Assembly: GCF_002531725.1 (NCBI RefSeq)
Contig: NZ_NWSQ01000007.1
Coordinates: 209,979 to 273,978, forward strand
Direction of reading: 5' to 3'
DNA from: Rhizobium sp. L43
GTDB taxonomy: Bacteria; Pseudomonadota; Alphaproteobacteria; Rhizobiales; Rhizobiaceae
Length of the DNA: 64,000 bases
This document shows, in pieces, positions 18,336-26,847 of the stretch (position 1 is its first letter; every line of letters starts with the position of its first letter). Both the position numbers and the translations under genes were made by a program. The notes beneath the pieces were generated by a model that worked only from the letters and a program-made list of their open reading frames with translations, was not told the origin of the DNA and did not search any database.

Positions 18336-18429
18336 TTTCTTCTCCGATATTGCTGATCTTTCAGCGCCGGAAACGAGGCAGCTGTGCAACGTTTCGCTGT
18401 CTGTCACGTCTGGATTCTGGCTGGACGGT

Positions 18430-18822
18430 CTAGCTATTCGTTTTGCGAAGGCGCGGATGAATGGCGTTCTTCTTCCAGCTGAGCGCCGGATCGATCTCGC
18501 GGATTTCGAGGGTCAGGGCAAAGTGAGGCGTCTGGAAAAGCGTATTCAGGTGCTTCGTCACCGCCTGGAAGATCGCCTCGCCGGTCCGGCGCTTGTCATC
18601 CTCGCTCCGCCCCTCGCCGATACGGAAGGACATGTCGATGAAAGCGTTCTCAGCAAGAAGATCCGCGATCGCATAGGCTTCGCACCGAATGGCGCGCACC
18701 CGCACCGCGCCGACCTCGAACAGGCCCGTTTTCAGGATTTCCGCATGAACCACGCGACAAAGCGCGTCGAAGTCCACGCTTCGATCAAGATTGGCCGAAT
18801 AATCCATCGTGAAATGCGGCAT
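18430..18822 (-). CDS. hpaF: 5-carboxymethyl-2-hydroxymuconate delta-isomerase
   Basis: A 130-residue tautomerase-superfamily isomerase that converts 5-carboxymethyl-2-hydroxymuconate to its 2-oxo isomer. It starts Met-Pro, and the proline exposed after Met removal is the catalytic base of this family; the following HFTMDYSANL is characteristic. Length equals that of E. coli HpcD/HpaF. It is the promoter-proximal gene of the operon, opposite hpaR across a palindromic operator. Confidence 0.93.
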   Translation of the reverse strand: MPHFTMDYSANLDRSVDFDALCRVVHAEILKTGLFEVGAVRVRAIRCEAYAIADLLAENAFIDMSFRIGEGRSEDDKRRTGEAIFQAVTKHLNTLFQTPHFALTLEIREIDPALSWKKNAIHPRLRKTNS

Positions 18823-18853
18823 CGTTCCTCCCGCGCCACAGTGCCTTATATAT

Positions 18854-18865
18854 TTAACATGTTAA
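18854..18865. promoter_or_regulatory. Palindromic operator candidate for HpaR
   Basis: TTAACATGTTAA is a perfect 12-base palindrome in the 120-base gap between divergent hpaF and hpaR, flanked by AT-rich sequence that could hold overlapping promoters. MarR proteins such as HpaR bind palindromes here to repress both transcripts until the aromatic ligand arrives. A one-mismatch copy occurs at 22534-22545. Confidence 0.6.
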
Positions 18866-18942
18866 CAATATTTGTGGCCTTGTCAACGGTGACGGGCACG
18901 CGGCTCGTTGCGCGCCGCAAAAATTTGATCCATAGAACCCTT

Positions 18943-19416
18943 ATGACGAGACAATCCCCTGAGACGAACGGCATAGTGCAGGACGCTCTTCTTCCCCGTG
19001 ACACTCGCCGTTCGTTGCCCATTGCGCTGCTTCGGGCGCGTGAGGCGGTGATGGGGCATTTCCGTCCGATGCTCGCGCTGCATGACGTAACGGAACAGCA
19101 ATGGCGGGTGATCCGCATTCTGGCGGAAGCCGGAACATTGGATGCCTCAGAGCTGTCGGAACGAGCCTTCATTCTAGCGCCTAGCCTGACGCGAATCATC
19201 CGGTCCCTGGAGGAACGTGGCTTCATCACCAAGACCAAGGATGCTGAAGACGGTCGCCGCATTCTGCTCGAGATCACAGCCGCCGGGTTGAAGGTCATCA
19301 ATGAAGTCAGCCCCGACAGCCAAATGATTTACACGGCGCTGGAGCAGCGGTTTGGTCGGGAACGGATCGATATGCTGCTGGATATGCTCGACGAACTGGC
19401 GACGTTGAACAAGTAG
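18943..19416 (+). CDS. hpaR: MarR-family repressor of the homoprotocatechuate operon
   Basis: A 157-residue MarR regulator. The winged helix spans about residues 45-115, with LTRIIRSLEERGFITK as recognition helix and DAEDGRRILLEIT as wing. The LPIALLRAREAVMGHFRPML opening is typical of HpaR. ATG 18943 is chosen; the reading frame extends upstream through the operator and into the region opposite hpaF, which cannot be coding. It should repress hpaFED-gabD-hpaGHI and itself, relieved by 4-hydroxyphenylacetate or homoprotocatechuate. Confidence 0.93.
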   Translation: MTRQSPETNGIVQDALLPRDTRRSLPIALLRAREAVMGHFRPMLALHDVTEQQWRVIRILAEAGTLDASELSERAFILAPSLTRIIRSLEERGFITKTKDAEDGRRILLEITAAGLKVINEVSPDSQMIYTALEQRFGRERIDMLLDMLDELATLNK

Positions 19417-19459
19417 TCGGATGCCTGCCGTGCCTTGGTAAAACAAGGCGGCAGACAAC

Positions 19460-19972
19460 TCATCCCCCGAAGCTGCCAAGTTGCGTTGGAACATGGACGT
19501 AGTTCCGGTCAAAGTAAAGCAACGCATCCCCATCGGGGCGGGATCTGATGCCCGCGATCCGCCCAATGAAGATGTGATGACTGCCAACGAGTCTTGCCTC
19601 CGACAGTTCGCAATCAAACGAGACGATCGCATCGGCGAGAGCATCCGTGCCTGAAGGCATTGCGATCCAGTCCGCAGAGGCGTAGCGCGCCTCCATATCG
19701 GCGGTTGACCCGGCAAATTTCCCTGCCAGTTCTCTGTGGTCATGGCTCAACACGTTCACGCAGAACCGGTGGTTTTCCAGAAACAGTGCAGTTTGGGCGG
19801 ATCGGCTATTCATGCAGACGAGCAGCGTCGGGGGCTCATCCGTGACGCTGCACATGGCCGTGGCGGTGAACCCGCCGCGACCGGCAGGACCATTGGTGGT
19901 GATGACGTTGACCGGCGCGCAAACGCGCGCCATGGCGTTGCGGAACTCGGTTTTGGAAAAGGCCTCCTCCAT
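19460..19972 (-). CDS. hpaC: 4-hydroxyphenylacetate 3-monooxygenase, flavin reductase
   Basis: A 170-residue flavin reductase of the HpaC family that supplies reduced FAD to HpaB. Landmarks are FTATAMCSVTDEPPTLLVC (FMN/FAD-binding strand) and FCVNVLSHDH. It follows hpaB with a 9-base gap, so the two components are co-translated from one mRNA. Confidence 0.94.
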   Translation of the reverse strand: MEEAFSKTEFRNAMARVCAPVNVITTNGPAGRGGFTATAMCSVTDEPPTLLVCMNSRSAQTALFLENHRFCVNVLSHDHRELAGKFAGSTADMEARYASADWIAMPSGTDALADAIVSFDCELSEARLVGSHHIFIGRIAGIRSRPDGDALLYFDRNYVHVPTQLGSFGG

Positions 19973-19981
19973 GGTCGCCTC

Positions 19982-21544
19982 CTATTCAGCAGCGGACTTG
20001 AACTGGTCTGCATTGCCGATCGGCGGCAACCATGTGTCAGCGGTCCAGCCGTTTTCGTCGTAGTCGCTCATGCAGGTATCGACCAAGGCCTCCATTTCGC
20101 GCAACCGTCCGCCACGCTCGGCCCCCTTCAGCACCTGAAGCCGGACTTCTTCCGGCGCTCCGGCATAGTTCAATTCGTAGAGCGCATGCCGTCCGCCGAA
20201 CTCGCTCCCAGTTGCGTCCCACAAAAGCTTCATGATCTTGATTCGCTCGATATGGCCCATATCGTTGGAGCCACGCACATATTGGCTGAGATAACGATCG
20301 ATGTCGGGATTGCCGAAATCTTTAGCCGAGGACGGCAGGTAGATCAGTCCCGAGGCGACAACCTTGCGGACCGTCTCGATGACGCGGGGATAGGCTTCGG
20401 ACATGAAGGTACGATAGGCAAGAGCCGCCTCCAGATTGGGAAGCACTGCGCCGTTCGCCCAGGGGATCGGATTGTAGGCCATGGCGTTGGAGAAGCTCCA
20501 GAACATGTGGCGCAAGGCGATGACTTCGCCAAGTGCTGCCTGGTTGCCACGGAAGGCATCGCCGCCGGTCGCCCGCAAAGCCTTGGCGAGCAGGCCCGCC
20601 AGGAAGTCGAGTTTGACGGCGAAACGCGTGCAGCCCTGGAAGCAGTAGCCATGCATGAAGCCGGAAGCGGGATGAAAGGACAGGATCTTCGGCGCATCGC
20701 GCAGGACCAGCACGTCCTCCCAGGGGATGAAGACATTGTCCAGAACGAGGATGGCATCGTTCTCATCGAAGCGGGAAGAGAGCGGGTAGTCGAACGGCGT
20801 GCCGACACGGTTTGCCGTTTCCTCATAGGAGACGCGGCAGAACATCTTGATGCCGGGCGCATTCATCGGAACGATGAACATCACCGATAGCGACGGGTCT
20901 TCCGTAACCGTCGCCGAGCTTTGCGCCAGGAAATTGTAATGCGTCAGCGCAGAGGACGTCGCCACCACCTTGGCGCCCGAGACGTAGATGCCTGCATCGG
21001 TTTCCTTGGTGATATGAACGAATACGTCTTTTACGGCATCCGCTGGCTTGTGGCGGTCGATCGGCGGGTTGACGATCGCGTGGTTCATGAAGAGAGCCGC
21101 TTCCTGGGCGCGCTTGTGCCAGGCGAGAGCATTGTCCTTGAAGGGACCGTACCAGTCGGCATTGGCGCCCAGCGTATTCATCAGCGCCGCCTTGTAGTCG
21201 GCGGTACGGCCCATCCATCCGTAGGACATGCGGGCCCAATCGGCGATAGCGCCCTGCTGGGCGACTAGATCGGCGGAGGACTTTGCGACGCGGAAATATT
21301 TGTGGGTGTAGCCTCCAGAGCCGGTGTCGGTCGGCGATGTCAGGCGCTCTTTCGTCTTCTCCGCATGCAGTGCATCGTAGAGCCTTGCAAGCGATCGCAC
21401 CGAATTGCGCATCGACGGATGCGCCGTCACATCGTTGACGCGCTCGCCGTTGATGTAGACCTCGCGCCCGTCGCGCAGGCTGGCGAGATATTCCTCGCCG
21501 GTGAAAGGCCGCCTGGTATCGGCCCGAAACTCTTCTGCTCTCAT
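19982..21544 (-). CDS. hpaB: 4-hydroxyphenylacetate 3-monooxygenase, oxygenase
   Basis: A 520-residue FADH2-dependent monooxygenase that hydroxylates 4-hydroxyphenylacetate to 3,4-dihydroxyphenylacetate, the entry to the pathway. Strong family marks include an N-terminal RPFTGEEYLASLRDGR, VFIPWEDVLVLRD and the C-terminal SEFGGRHALYELNYAG. Length is that of E. coli HpaB. It is divergent from the AraC regulator hpaA (about 98-base gap), the usual hpaA/hpaBC arrangement with an additional orientation change. Confidence 0.96.
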   Translation of the reverse strand: MRAEEFRADTRRPFTGEEYLASLRDGREVYINGERVNDVTAHPSMRNSVRSLARLYDALHAEKTKERLTSPTDTGSGGYTHKYFRVAKSSADLVAQQGAIADWARMSYGWMGRTADYKAALMNTLGANADWYGPFKDNALAWHKRAQEAALFMNHAIVNPPIDRHKPADAVKDVFVHITKETDAGIYVSGAKVVATSSALTHYNFLAQSSATVTEDPSLSVMFIVPMNAPGIKMFCRVSYEETANRVGTPFDYPLSSRFDENDAILVLDNVFIPWEDVLVLRDAPKILSFHPASGFMHGYCFQGCTRFAVKLDFLAGLLAKALRATGGDAFRGNQAALGEVIALRHMFWSFSNAMAYNPIPWANGAVLPNLEAALAYRTFMSEAYPRVIETVRKVVASGLIYLPSSAKDFGNPDIDRYLSQYVRGSNDMGHIERIKIMKLLWDATGSEFGGRHALYELNYAGAPEEVRLQVLKGAERGGRLREMEALVDTCMSDYDENGWTADTWLPPIGNADQFKSAAE

Positions 21545-21641
21545 CGTCTCCTCCTATGATGTCAGTCAAAGCTAGTCCTTGCATACGTCCTCCACCATGG
21601 ACAGAATAGGGAAATCACTTGTACTTTTTTCGGCGGCCCGC

Positions 21642-22523
21642 ATGAGCGATATCGTCCCAAGCTTCTTTGTCTACGGCGAACCGGATCGCCCTTTGGAGAT
21701 CGGGTTTCTTCATGTCGAAACGGTGATGTCGCGAGCAAATCTCCATTCCGGCCAGGTCAAGGCGCACAAGCACGATAGAATGATGCAGGTCACTTTCTGG
21801 ACCGGCGGCAGCGGATCCTATTTCATTGAAGACCAGCGTTTGGACTTTTTGGCACCTGCCGTCAGCGTCGTGCCGAGCGGCGTCATCCACGGCTTCAACG
21901 TCGACCCGCTTGTCTCGGACGCGACCGTCGTGTCGATCGCAGACAGTCTGCTGCCATCGATCGCCGGCCAGACGACGCTCCCGCTGGATCGCCCGGTCAT
22001 GGTGACAGGGCAGGGAGCAGAGGCGCTCTGGGACAGGCTTCGGCGGACCATGCAATTAGTCCTGGAGGAGTACGCCGAGGGGAGGGGCCAGGCCGACACG
22101 ATCATTGCACCATTGACTGCCGCCCTGCTGACCCAGATCGGACGCCTGGCTTCGGACGCGCCGAGGCTGGCGCAATCGCCGCAACGCTTGCTTGCTGGCG
22201 AGCTTCGACGGTTGATCGACCGGCATTTTCGTGAGAACTGGCCGGTCGAGCGTTACGTTTCGAGCCTTGGTACTACGCCGCATCTTCTTGCCAAGGCCGG
22301 GCATATGGCTTTCGGCCAGGGCGTGAAGGATATGATTGCCGAGCGTCGTCTGATCGAGGCCAAGCGGCTGTTGCTCTTCACCATCCGCCCACTTGAGGAC
22401 ATAGCCTATGAGGTGGGCTTGAAGGATGCCGCCTATTTCTCGCGCTTCTTCCGCACGCGAACCGGAATGCCGCCCAGCGAATGGCGGCGGCAAAACATAG
22501 TCGATGAGCATAGACGCGAATGA
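21642..22523 (+). CDS. hpaA: AraC-family activator of hpaBC
   Basis: A 293-residue AraC-type activator: N-terminal cupin effector domain (KAHKHDRMMQVTF and VPSGVIHGFNV), C-terminal double helix-turn-helix ending AYFSRFFRTRTGMPPSEWRR. HpaA of E. coli (296 residues) activates hpaBC in response to 4-hydroxyphenylacetate, and this gene is divergent from hpaB. Start choice is uncertain: ATG 21642 gives the family length; ATG 21597 would add 15 residues; neither has a clear ribosome site. Confidence 0.85.
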   Translation: MSDIVPSFFVYGEPDRPLEIGFLHVETVMSRANLHSGQVKAHKHDRMMQVTFWTGGSGSYFIEDQRLDFLAPAVSVVPSGVIHGFNVDPLVSDATVVSIADSLLPSIAGQTTLPLDRPVMVTGQGAEALWDRLRRTMQLVLEEYAEGRGQADTIIAPLTAALLTQIGRLASDAPRLAQSPQRLLAGELRRLIDRHFRENWPVERYVSSLGTTPHLLAKAGHMAFGQGVKDMIAERRLIEAKRLLLFTIRPLEDIAYEVGLKDAAYFSRFFRTRTGMPPSEWRRQNIVDEHRRE

Positions 22524-22533
22524 CGGACTCTGT

Positions 22534-22556
22534 TTAACATGTGAAGTATATTGACA
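22534..22556. promoter_or_regulatory. HpaR-like palindrome followed by a TTGACA box
   Basis: TTAACATGTGAA (22534-22545) differs by one base from the palindrome in front of hpaF/hpaR. TTGACA (22551-22556) follows 5 bases later and looks like a -35 element; no strong -10 is apparent (GACACT near 22572 is the best). It lies between hpaA and the next AraC gene, suggesting HpaR control of that gene. Binding is inferred. Confidence 0.5.
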
Positions 22557-22596
22557 GCACGACGGATCTTCGACACTCTTCGATTTTACCAGTCTC

Positions 22597-22615
22597 AGGC
22601 GGTTGCCGCCTTTTT
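22597..22615 (+). terminator. Rho-independent terminator
   Basis: AGGCGG (22597-22602) and CCGCCT (22606-22611) form a 6-bp GC-rich stem with loop TTG, and a T-run reaches 22615. It terminates hpaA. If the TTGACA promoter at 22551 is used for the next AraC gene, this hairpin would lie in that leader and could attenuate it. Confidence 0.7.
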
Positions 22616-22677
22616 GCGCTTGTGGGAGATTTGCGCGAGACGGACATGTCGTTGACTGACACTGTTGGGAGGCAGAG

Positions 22678-23646
22678 TTGGAGCTCTTGAACAATCAGAC
22701 CCTGATGCAACACGCATGGGCAACCGTTTCCTATGATCAATGGACCAGTGATCTCCAATCGATCTGCGGCAACTTCAATCCGAAAGCAGTGGAGAGCGTC
22801 AAGGCCGTAACGGGGGCAGCCCGGCGTATCGATGTCTGCGGTATGGAGTTCGCCCATGTTTCCAATGATCTCGATCGCGTCCATCGAGATTGGGATGACA
22901 TTCGCCGAGACGCCAATGAACACCTTTTTCTCATCATGCAGCTCGAAGGGTCCTGTGGTCTCGAGCACGTCGGCCACCAGGCAGTCCTGGATGTCGGTGA
23001 TTGCATTCTCGTCGACTCGACCCGGCCGACGACATTCCATTTCGGCGGGCAGTTCAGCAATCATCTGTCGCTGCATTTGCCGCGCCAGATCATGTATGCC
23101 GAAAGCCCGATCGATTTCGACATCGCCCGCAAACTGGAGGCCTTTGACCCGATGGCAATGATGCTGCGTGCGCTGGTGGCGAAGATCATGTCCAATTCGG
23201 CATCGGATGCCGCGTCTGCCAATCTGCGGCACCTGATGTTCAATGCGACGCGACAGGCCTTCGTCTCAAACGGCGACGCCATGTCCGCGCTCAACGACAG
23301 CGCTTCGCGGCGGCTGGAAATGGTCGACATACTGATCGACCGACACCTGACCGAGAGCGATCTCAGCGCCAAGTGGCTAGCGACACGGATCGGCGTATCC
23401 ATCCGCACGCTGCAGCAGGATTTTCAAGGTATCGGCATGACCTGCACCACGGTCATCCGTGACAAGCGGTTACGCCTCGTGCGTGAAAAGATCGCACAGA
23501 TCAAAGATCAAAAGAGCGCAAGAACGATTGCGGAAGTCGCCTATTCGGCCGGCTTCAATGATATTTCCTATTTCAATCGCAGCTTCAAGGATCTGTTCGA
23601 CTGCGCGCCGACCGATCTGCTCAGACCGCTGTCAACCGCACAATAG
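22678..23646 (+). CDS. AraC-family regulator of the upper pathway
   Basis: A 322-residue regulator with an AraC-binding-like domain (about 50-200) and a C-terminal AraC helix-turn-helix (GVSIRTLQQDFQGIG, then EVAYSAGFNDISYFNRSF). It resembles the FeaR/NahR-unrelated AraC_binding_2 type used for aromatic amine or alkylbenzene genes. The start is TTG at 22678, placed 5 bases after GGGAGG; the next ATG (22705) has no such site. It precedes the aldehyde dehydrogenase/GMC/ABC operon (126-base gap) and is its likely activator. Confidence 0.87.
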   Translation: MELLNNQTLMQHAWATVSYDQWTSDLQSICGNFNPKAVESVKAVTGAARRIDVCGMEFAHVSNDLDRVHRDWDDIRRDANEHLFLIMQLEGSCGLEHVGHQAVLDVGDCILVDSTRPTTFHFGGQFSNHLSLHLPRQIMYAESPIDFDIARKLEAFDPMAMMLRALVAKIMSNSASDAASANLRHLMFNATRQAFVSNGDAMSALNDSASRRLEMVDILIDRHLTESDLSAKWLATRIGVSIRTLQQDFQGIGMTCTTVIRDKRLRLVREKIAQIKDQKSARTIAEVAYSAGFNDISYFNRSFKDLFDCAPTDLLRPLSTAQ

Positions 23647-23772
23647 CGCGACATGAATACTTGACGAGCCCACGACCTGTTGCGTTTCAAGCCAAGTCGT
23701 GGCGCGCTCCTGCCCAAGACGGTTTTCTTCTACCCCGCCATACTCCTTCCAAAGCTCAGGGAGGAGCCAATC

Positions 23773-25179
23773 GTGAAGCAGTACAGTCTGTTCATCGGCG
23801 GAACACGCATCGAGACCGCAAACTATGCCGACGTTCGCAACCCATCGACCGGCGAAGTCGTCGGTCAGATGCCGCTGGCGACGTCGGCGGATCTCGACCA
23901 TGCCGTTGCCGCAGCCTCAGTCGCCTTTCGCACTTGGAGCCAGGCGTCGGAAGAAGAGCGCCAGGCAGCCTGTCGCGCCATTGCCGAAAAGATCGCAGCC
24001 AATGGCGAGGAACTTGCACGCCTTTTGACGCTGGAGCAGGGCAAGCCTCTCAATGGTCTCGGTTCCCGGTTTGAAATAGGCGGTGCACTTGCGTGGACAC
24101 GCCATACGGCAGAGCTGAATCTGCCAATCGAAATTCTGCAGGACGACAATGAAGGGCGTGTCGAATTGCATCGCAAGCCGATTGGCGTCGTCGGTTCGAT
24201 CACACCCTGGAACTGGCCGGTGATGATCGCTTGCTGGCATATCGTGCCAGCGGTGCGAGCCGGCAATACGGTCATCATCAAGCCGTCGCCGCTGACGCCA
24301 CTTTCGACGATCCGTCTTGTCGAGATCATGAATGAAGTGCTGCCGCCCGGCGTCGTCAATGTCATCACCGGCGAAAACAGCATTGGTGCAGCACTTTCCG
24401 CCCATGACGGCATCGCCAAGATGACCTTCACAGGCTCGACCGAGACCGGCAAGAAGGTCATGGCTTCGGCTGTCGCGACGTTGAAACGCCTGACGCTCGA
24501 GCTTGGCGGCAATGATGCCGGTATCGTGCTTCCCGATGCCGATCCTGCGCAGATCGCCGAGGGCCTGTTCTGGGGAGCCTTCATCAACAACGGCCAGACC
24601 TGCGCGGCGCTGAAGCGCCTTTATGTGCACGACAGCATTTATGAAGACGTCTGCGCACGGCTTGCCGACTACGCCGGCAGGATCGTGATCGGCGACGGCC
24701 TTGACGAAACCAGCATTCTTGGCCCGATCCAGAACGAAATGCAGTTCAACAAAGTTCGCGAACTCGTCGATGATGCGCGCGCCAATGGCGGCCGAATTCT
24801 CGCCGGCGGCACGCCGATCGATCGGCCGGGTTACTTCTATCCGATCACGCTTGTTGCCGACGTCGATCATGGTGTTCGTCTCGTCGACGAAGAGCAGTTC
24901 GGGCCGGCACTGCCGATCATTCGCTATACCGATATCGATGAGGTCATCGCTCGCGCCAACACCAATCCCGCCGGGCTTGGCGGCTCTGTCTGGTCGGCGG
25001 ACGCCGAAAAGGCCAAGCGCTATGCAATGCAGCTCGAATGCGGCTCGGTATGGATCAACAAGCACGGAACGATCCAGCCGAACGCCCCCTTCGGCGGCGT
25101 CAAACAATCGGGCATCGGTGTCGAGTTCGGCGCCGAAGGGCTGAAGGAATTTACCACGATCCAGACGGTGTTGAGCTGA
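23773..25179 (+). CDS. NAD-dependent aldehyde dehydrogenase
   Basis: A 468-residue aldehyde dehydrogenase with catalytic Glu in LELGGNDAG and Cys in NNGQTCAALKR, plus ITPWNWPVMIACW. GTG 23773 is the start, preceded by GGGAGGAG; the longer frame from 23680 lacks a ribosome site. It is the first gene of a tightly packed operon with a GMC oxidoreductase 3 bases downstream, so it probably oxidises the aldehyde that enzyme forms. In this setting 4-hydroxyphenylacetaldehyde or a similar arylacetaldehyde is a reasonable substrate but this is inferred. Confidence 0.9.
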   Translation: MKQYSLFIGGTRIETANYADVRNPSTGEVVGQMPLATSADLDHAVAAASVAFRTWSQASEEERQAACRAIAEKIAANGEELARLLTLEQGKPLNGLGSRFEIGGALAWTRHTAELNLPIEILQDDNEGRVELHRKPIGVVGSITPWNWPVMIACWHIVPAVRAGNTVIIKPSPLTPLSTIRLVEIMNEVLPPGVVNVITGENSIGAALSAHDGIAKMTFTGSTETGKKVMASAVATLKRLTLELGGNDAGIVLPDADPAQIAEGLFWGAFINNGQTCAALKRLYVHDSIYEDVCARLADYAGRIVIGDGLDETSILGPIQNEMQFNKVRELVDDARANGGRILAGGTPIDRPGYFYPITLVADVDHGVRLVDEEQFGPALPIIRYTDIDEVIARANTNPAGLGGSVWSADAEKAKRYAMQLECGSVWINKHGTIQPNAPFGGVKQSGIGVEFGAEGLKEFTTIQTVLS

Positions 25180-25182
25180 GCC

Positions 25183-26778
25183 ATGACGAACTTCGACTAT
25201 ATCATCGTCGGTGGCGGATCGTCCGGCTGCGTGCTGGCAAACCGGCTCTCCGAGAACTCGGCCAACAAGGTTCTGCTGATCGAATCCGGCCGGCGTGACG
25301 CCGACCCCTGGATCCATATTCCAGCGACTTTCTTCAAGGTTCTTGGCAAGGGCGTCGACATTCACCCCTACGCATCCGAACCAGAGAAAGGCCTGAACGG
25401 CCGCCCTTGCATTACCCCGCAAGGAAATGTGCTTGGCGGAGGCAGTTCCGTCAATGCGATGATCTACATCCGTGGCAACAAGAACGACTATGATACCTGG
25501 TCGCAGATGGGGTGTCACGGCTGGTCCTACGACGATGTGCTGCCGGCCTTCCGGTCACTTGAGAACAACGAGAGCCTCAATGGCGAGTTCCATGGCCGGA
25601 AGGGTGGCCTGCACGTCTCGAACCCCCGTCACCGTCATCCGCTGAGCGAAGCCTTCGTTCAGGCTGCGACGGAAATCGGCATCCCGTATAATCCGGATTT
25701 CAACGGCGCCAGTCAGGAAGGCGTCGGATTCTACCAGAGCACGACTTACAAAGGGCGTCGTTGGAGTTCCGCGCAGGCGTTTCTGCGCGACGCGGAGACA
25801 CGGCCGAACGTCACGGTCCTGACCGAACGAAAGGTCGCCCGCATCCTGTTCGAAGGCCGGCGGGCGACGGGTGTGGCGTTGCAGGACGGGACCATATTCA
25901 CCGCTTCCAAGGAAATCGCCCTGACAGCGGGTGCGATCGCGACACCCAAGATTCTGCAGCTTTCGGGCATTGGCGAGGCCGAGCATCTCCGCTCTCACGG
26001 CATCAATGTGGTGGCGGACCTGCCAGGCGTCGGCGCAAACTATCAGGATCATCTCGAAGTGCCGGTTCAAGGCGAAACGCACGAGCCGATCTCCATTCTC
26101 GGACATGACAGCGGGATTCGCGCGGTCGGACATATGGCGCGCTACCTGCTGTCGCATCGCGGCCTGCTTGCCTCGAACGTCGTCGAATGCGGTGGTTTCG
26201 TCGATACTGCAGGTACGGGCCAGCCGGATGTTCAGTTCCATGTCCTGCCAGTTCTGGTGGGCTTCGTCGATCGCGATCCCGAGCCCGGTCATGGTCTCAG
26301 CATCGGGCCCTGCTACCTCAGGCCGCGCTCGCGCGGCACCATTCGCCTAAGAAGTACTAATCCGAACGACAGGGCGGATTTCAACGCCAATCTTCTCTCC
26401 GACCCGGCTGACCTCGATACGCTCGTGCGTGGCGTCGAGACAGCGATCCGCATTCTGGATGCGCCAGCACTTGCCAAGCTGGTCAAGCGACGCATCCTGC
26501 CGAAGCCGGGGGTCGAAAACGATCCCGCGGCATTGCGCGACTATATCCGACAGACTGCCAAGACCGTTTTCCATCCGGCGGGCACGGCGCGTATGGGCCG
26601 AGCAGACGATCCGATGGCGGTCGTCGGAGCCGATCTGAAGGTGCGCGGCGTCGAAGGGCTGAGGGTATGCGACGCGTCGGTGATGCCGACGCTGGTATCG
26701 GGCAACACCAACGCTCCGGTGATGATGATCGCAGCCCGCGCCGCCGCCTTCATGACAGGCAAGGCGATCGCCGGCTGA
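25183..26778 (+). CDS. GMC-family FAD-dependent alcohol oxidoreductase
   Basis: A 531-residue choline-dehydrogenase-like flavoprotein. The FAD dinucleotide motif is VGGGSSGCVLANRLSE near the N-terminus; the NVLGGGSSVNAMIYIRG GMC signature and the C-terminal FHPAGTARMG, carrying the catalytic His, are present. It should oxidise a primary alcohol to the aldehyde used by the preceding dehydrogenase. No signal peptide or membrane segment is seen. Its electron acceptor and precise alcohol are unknown. Confidence 0.92.
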   Translation: MTNFDYIIVGGGSSGCVLANRLSENSANKVLLIESGRRDADPWIHIPATFFKVLGKGVDIHPYASEPEKGLNGRPCITPQGNVLGGGSSVNAMIYIRGNKNDYDTWSQMGCHGWSYDDVLPAFRSLENNESLNGEFHGRKGGLHVSNPRHRHPLSEAFVQAATEIGIPYNPDFNGASQEGVGFYQSTTYKGRRWSSAQAFLRDAETRPNVTVLTERKVARILFEGRRATGVALQDGTIFTASKEIALTAGAIATPKILQLSGIGEAEHLRSHGINVVADLPGVGANYQDHLEVPVQGETHEPISILGHDSGIRAVGHMARYLLSHRGLLASNVVECGGFVDTAGTGQPDVQFHVLPVLVGFVDRDPEPGHGLSIGPCYLRPRSRGTIRLRSTNPNDRADFNANLLSDPADLDTLVRGVETAIRILDAPALAKLVKRRILPKPGVENDPAALRDYIRQTAKTVFHPAGTARMGRADDPMAVVGADLKVRGVEGLRVCDASVMPTLVSGNTNAPVMMIAARAAAFMTGKAIAG

Positions 26779-26847
26779 GGCAGGGGTTCCACGATGGAAG
26801 ACGTCCGCGGGGAGTGCGGACAGCAACGAAAACTGGAGGAGGAAACG

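Noticed and set aside
19736..20890. Plus-strand frame of 384 residues across hpaC and hpaB
   Set aside because: Opposite strand of two well-supported genes; it has no domain and the codons are atypical.
23917..25518. Minus-strand frame of 533 residues opposite the aldehyde dehydrogenase
   Set aside because: Shadow frame; the dehydrogenase on the plus strand carries all the motifs.
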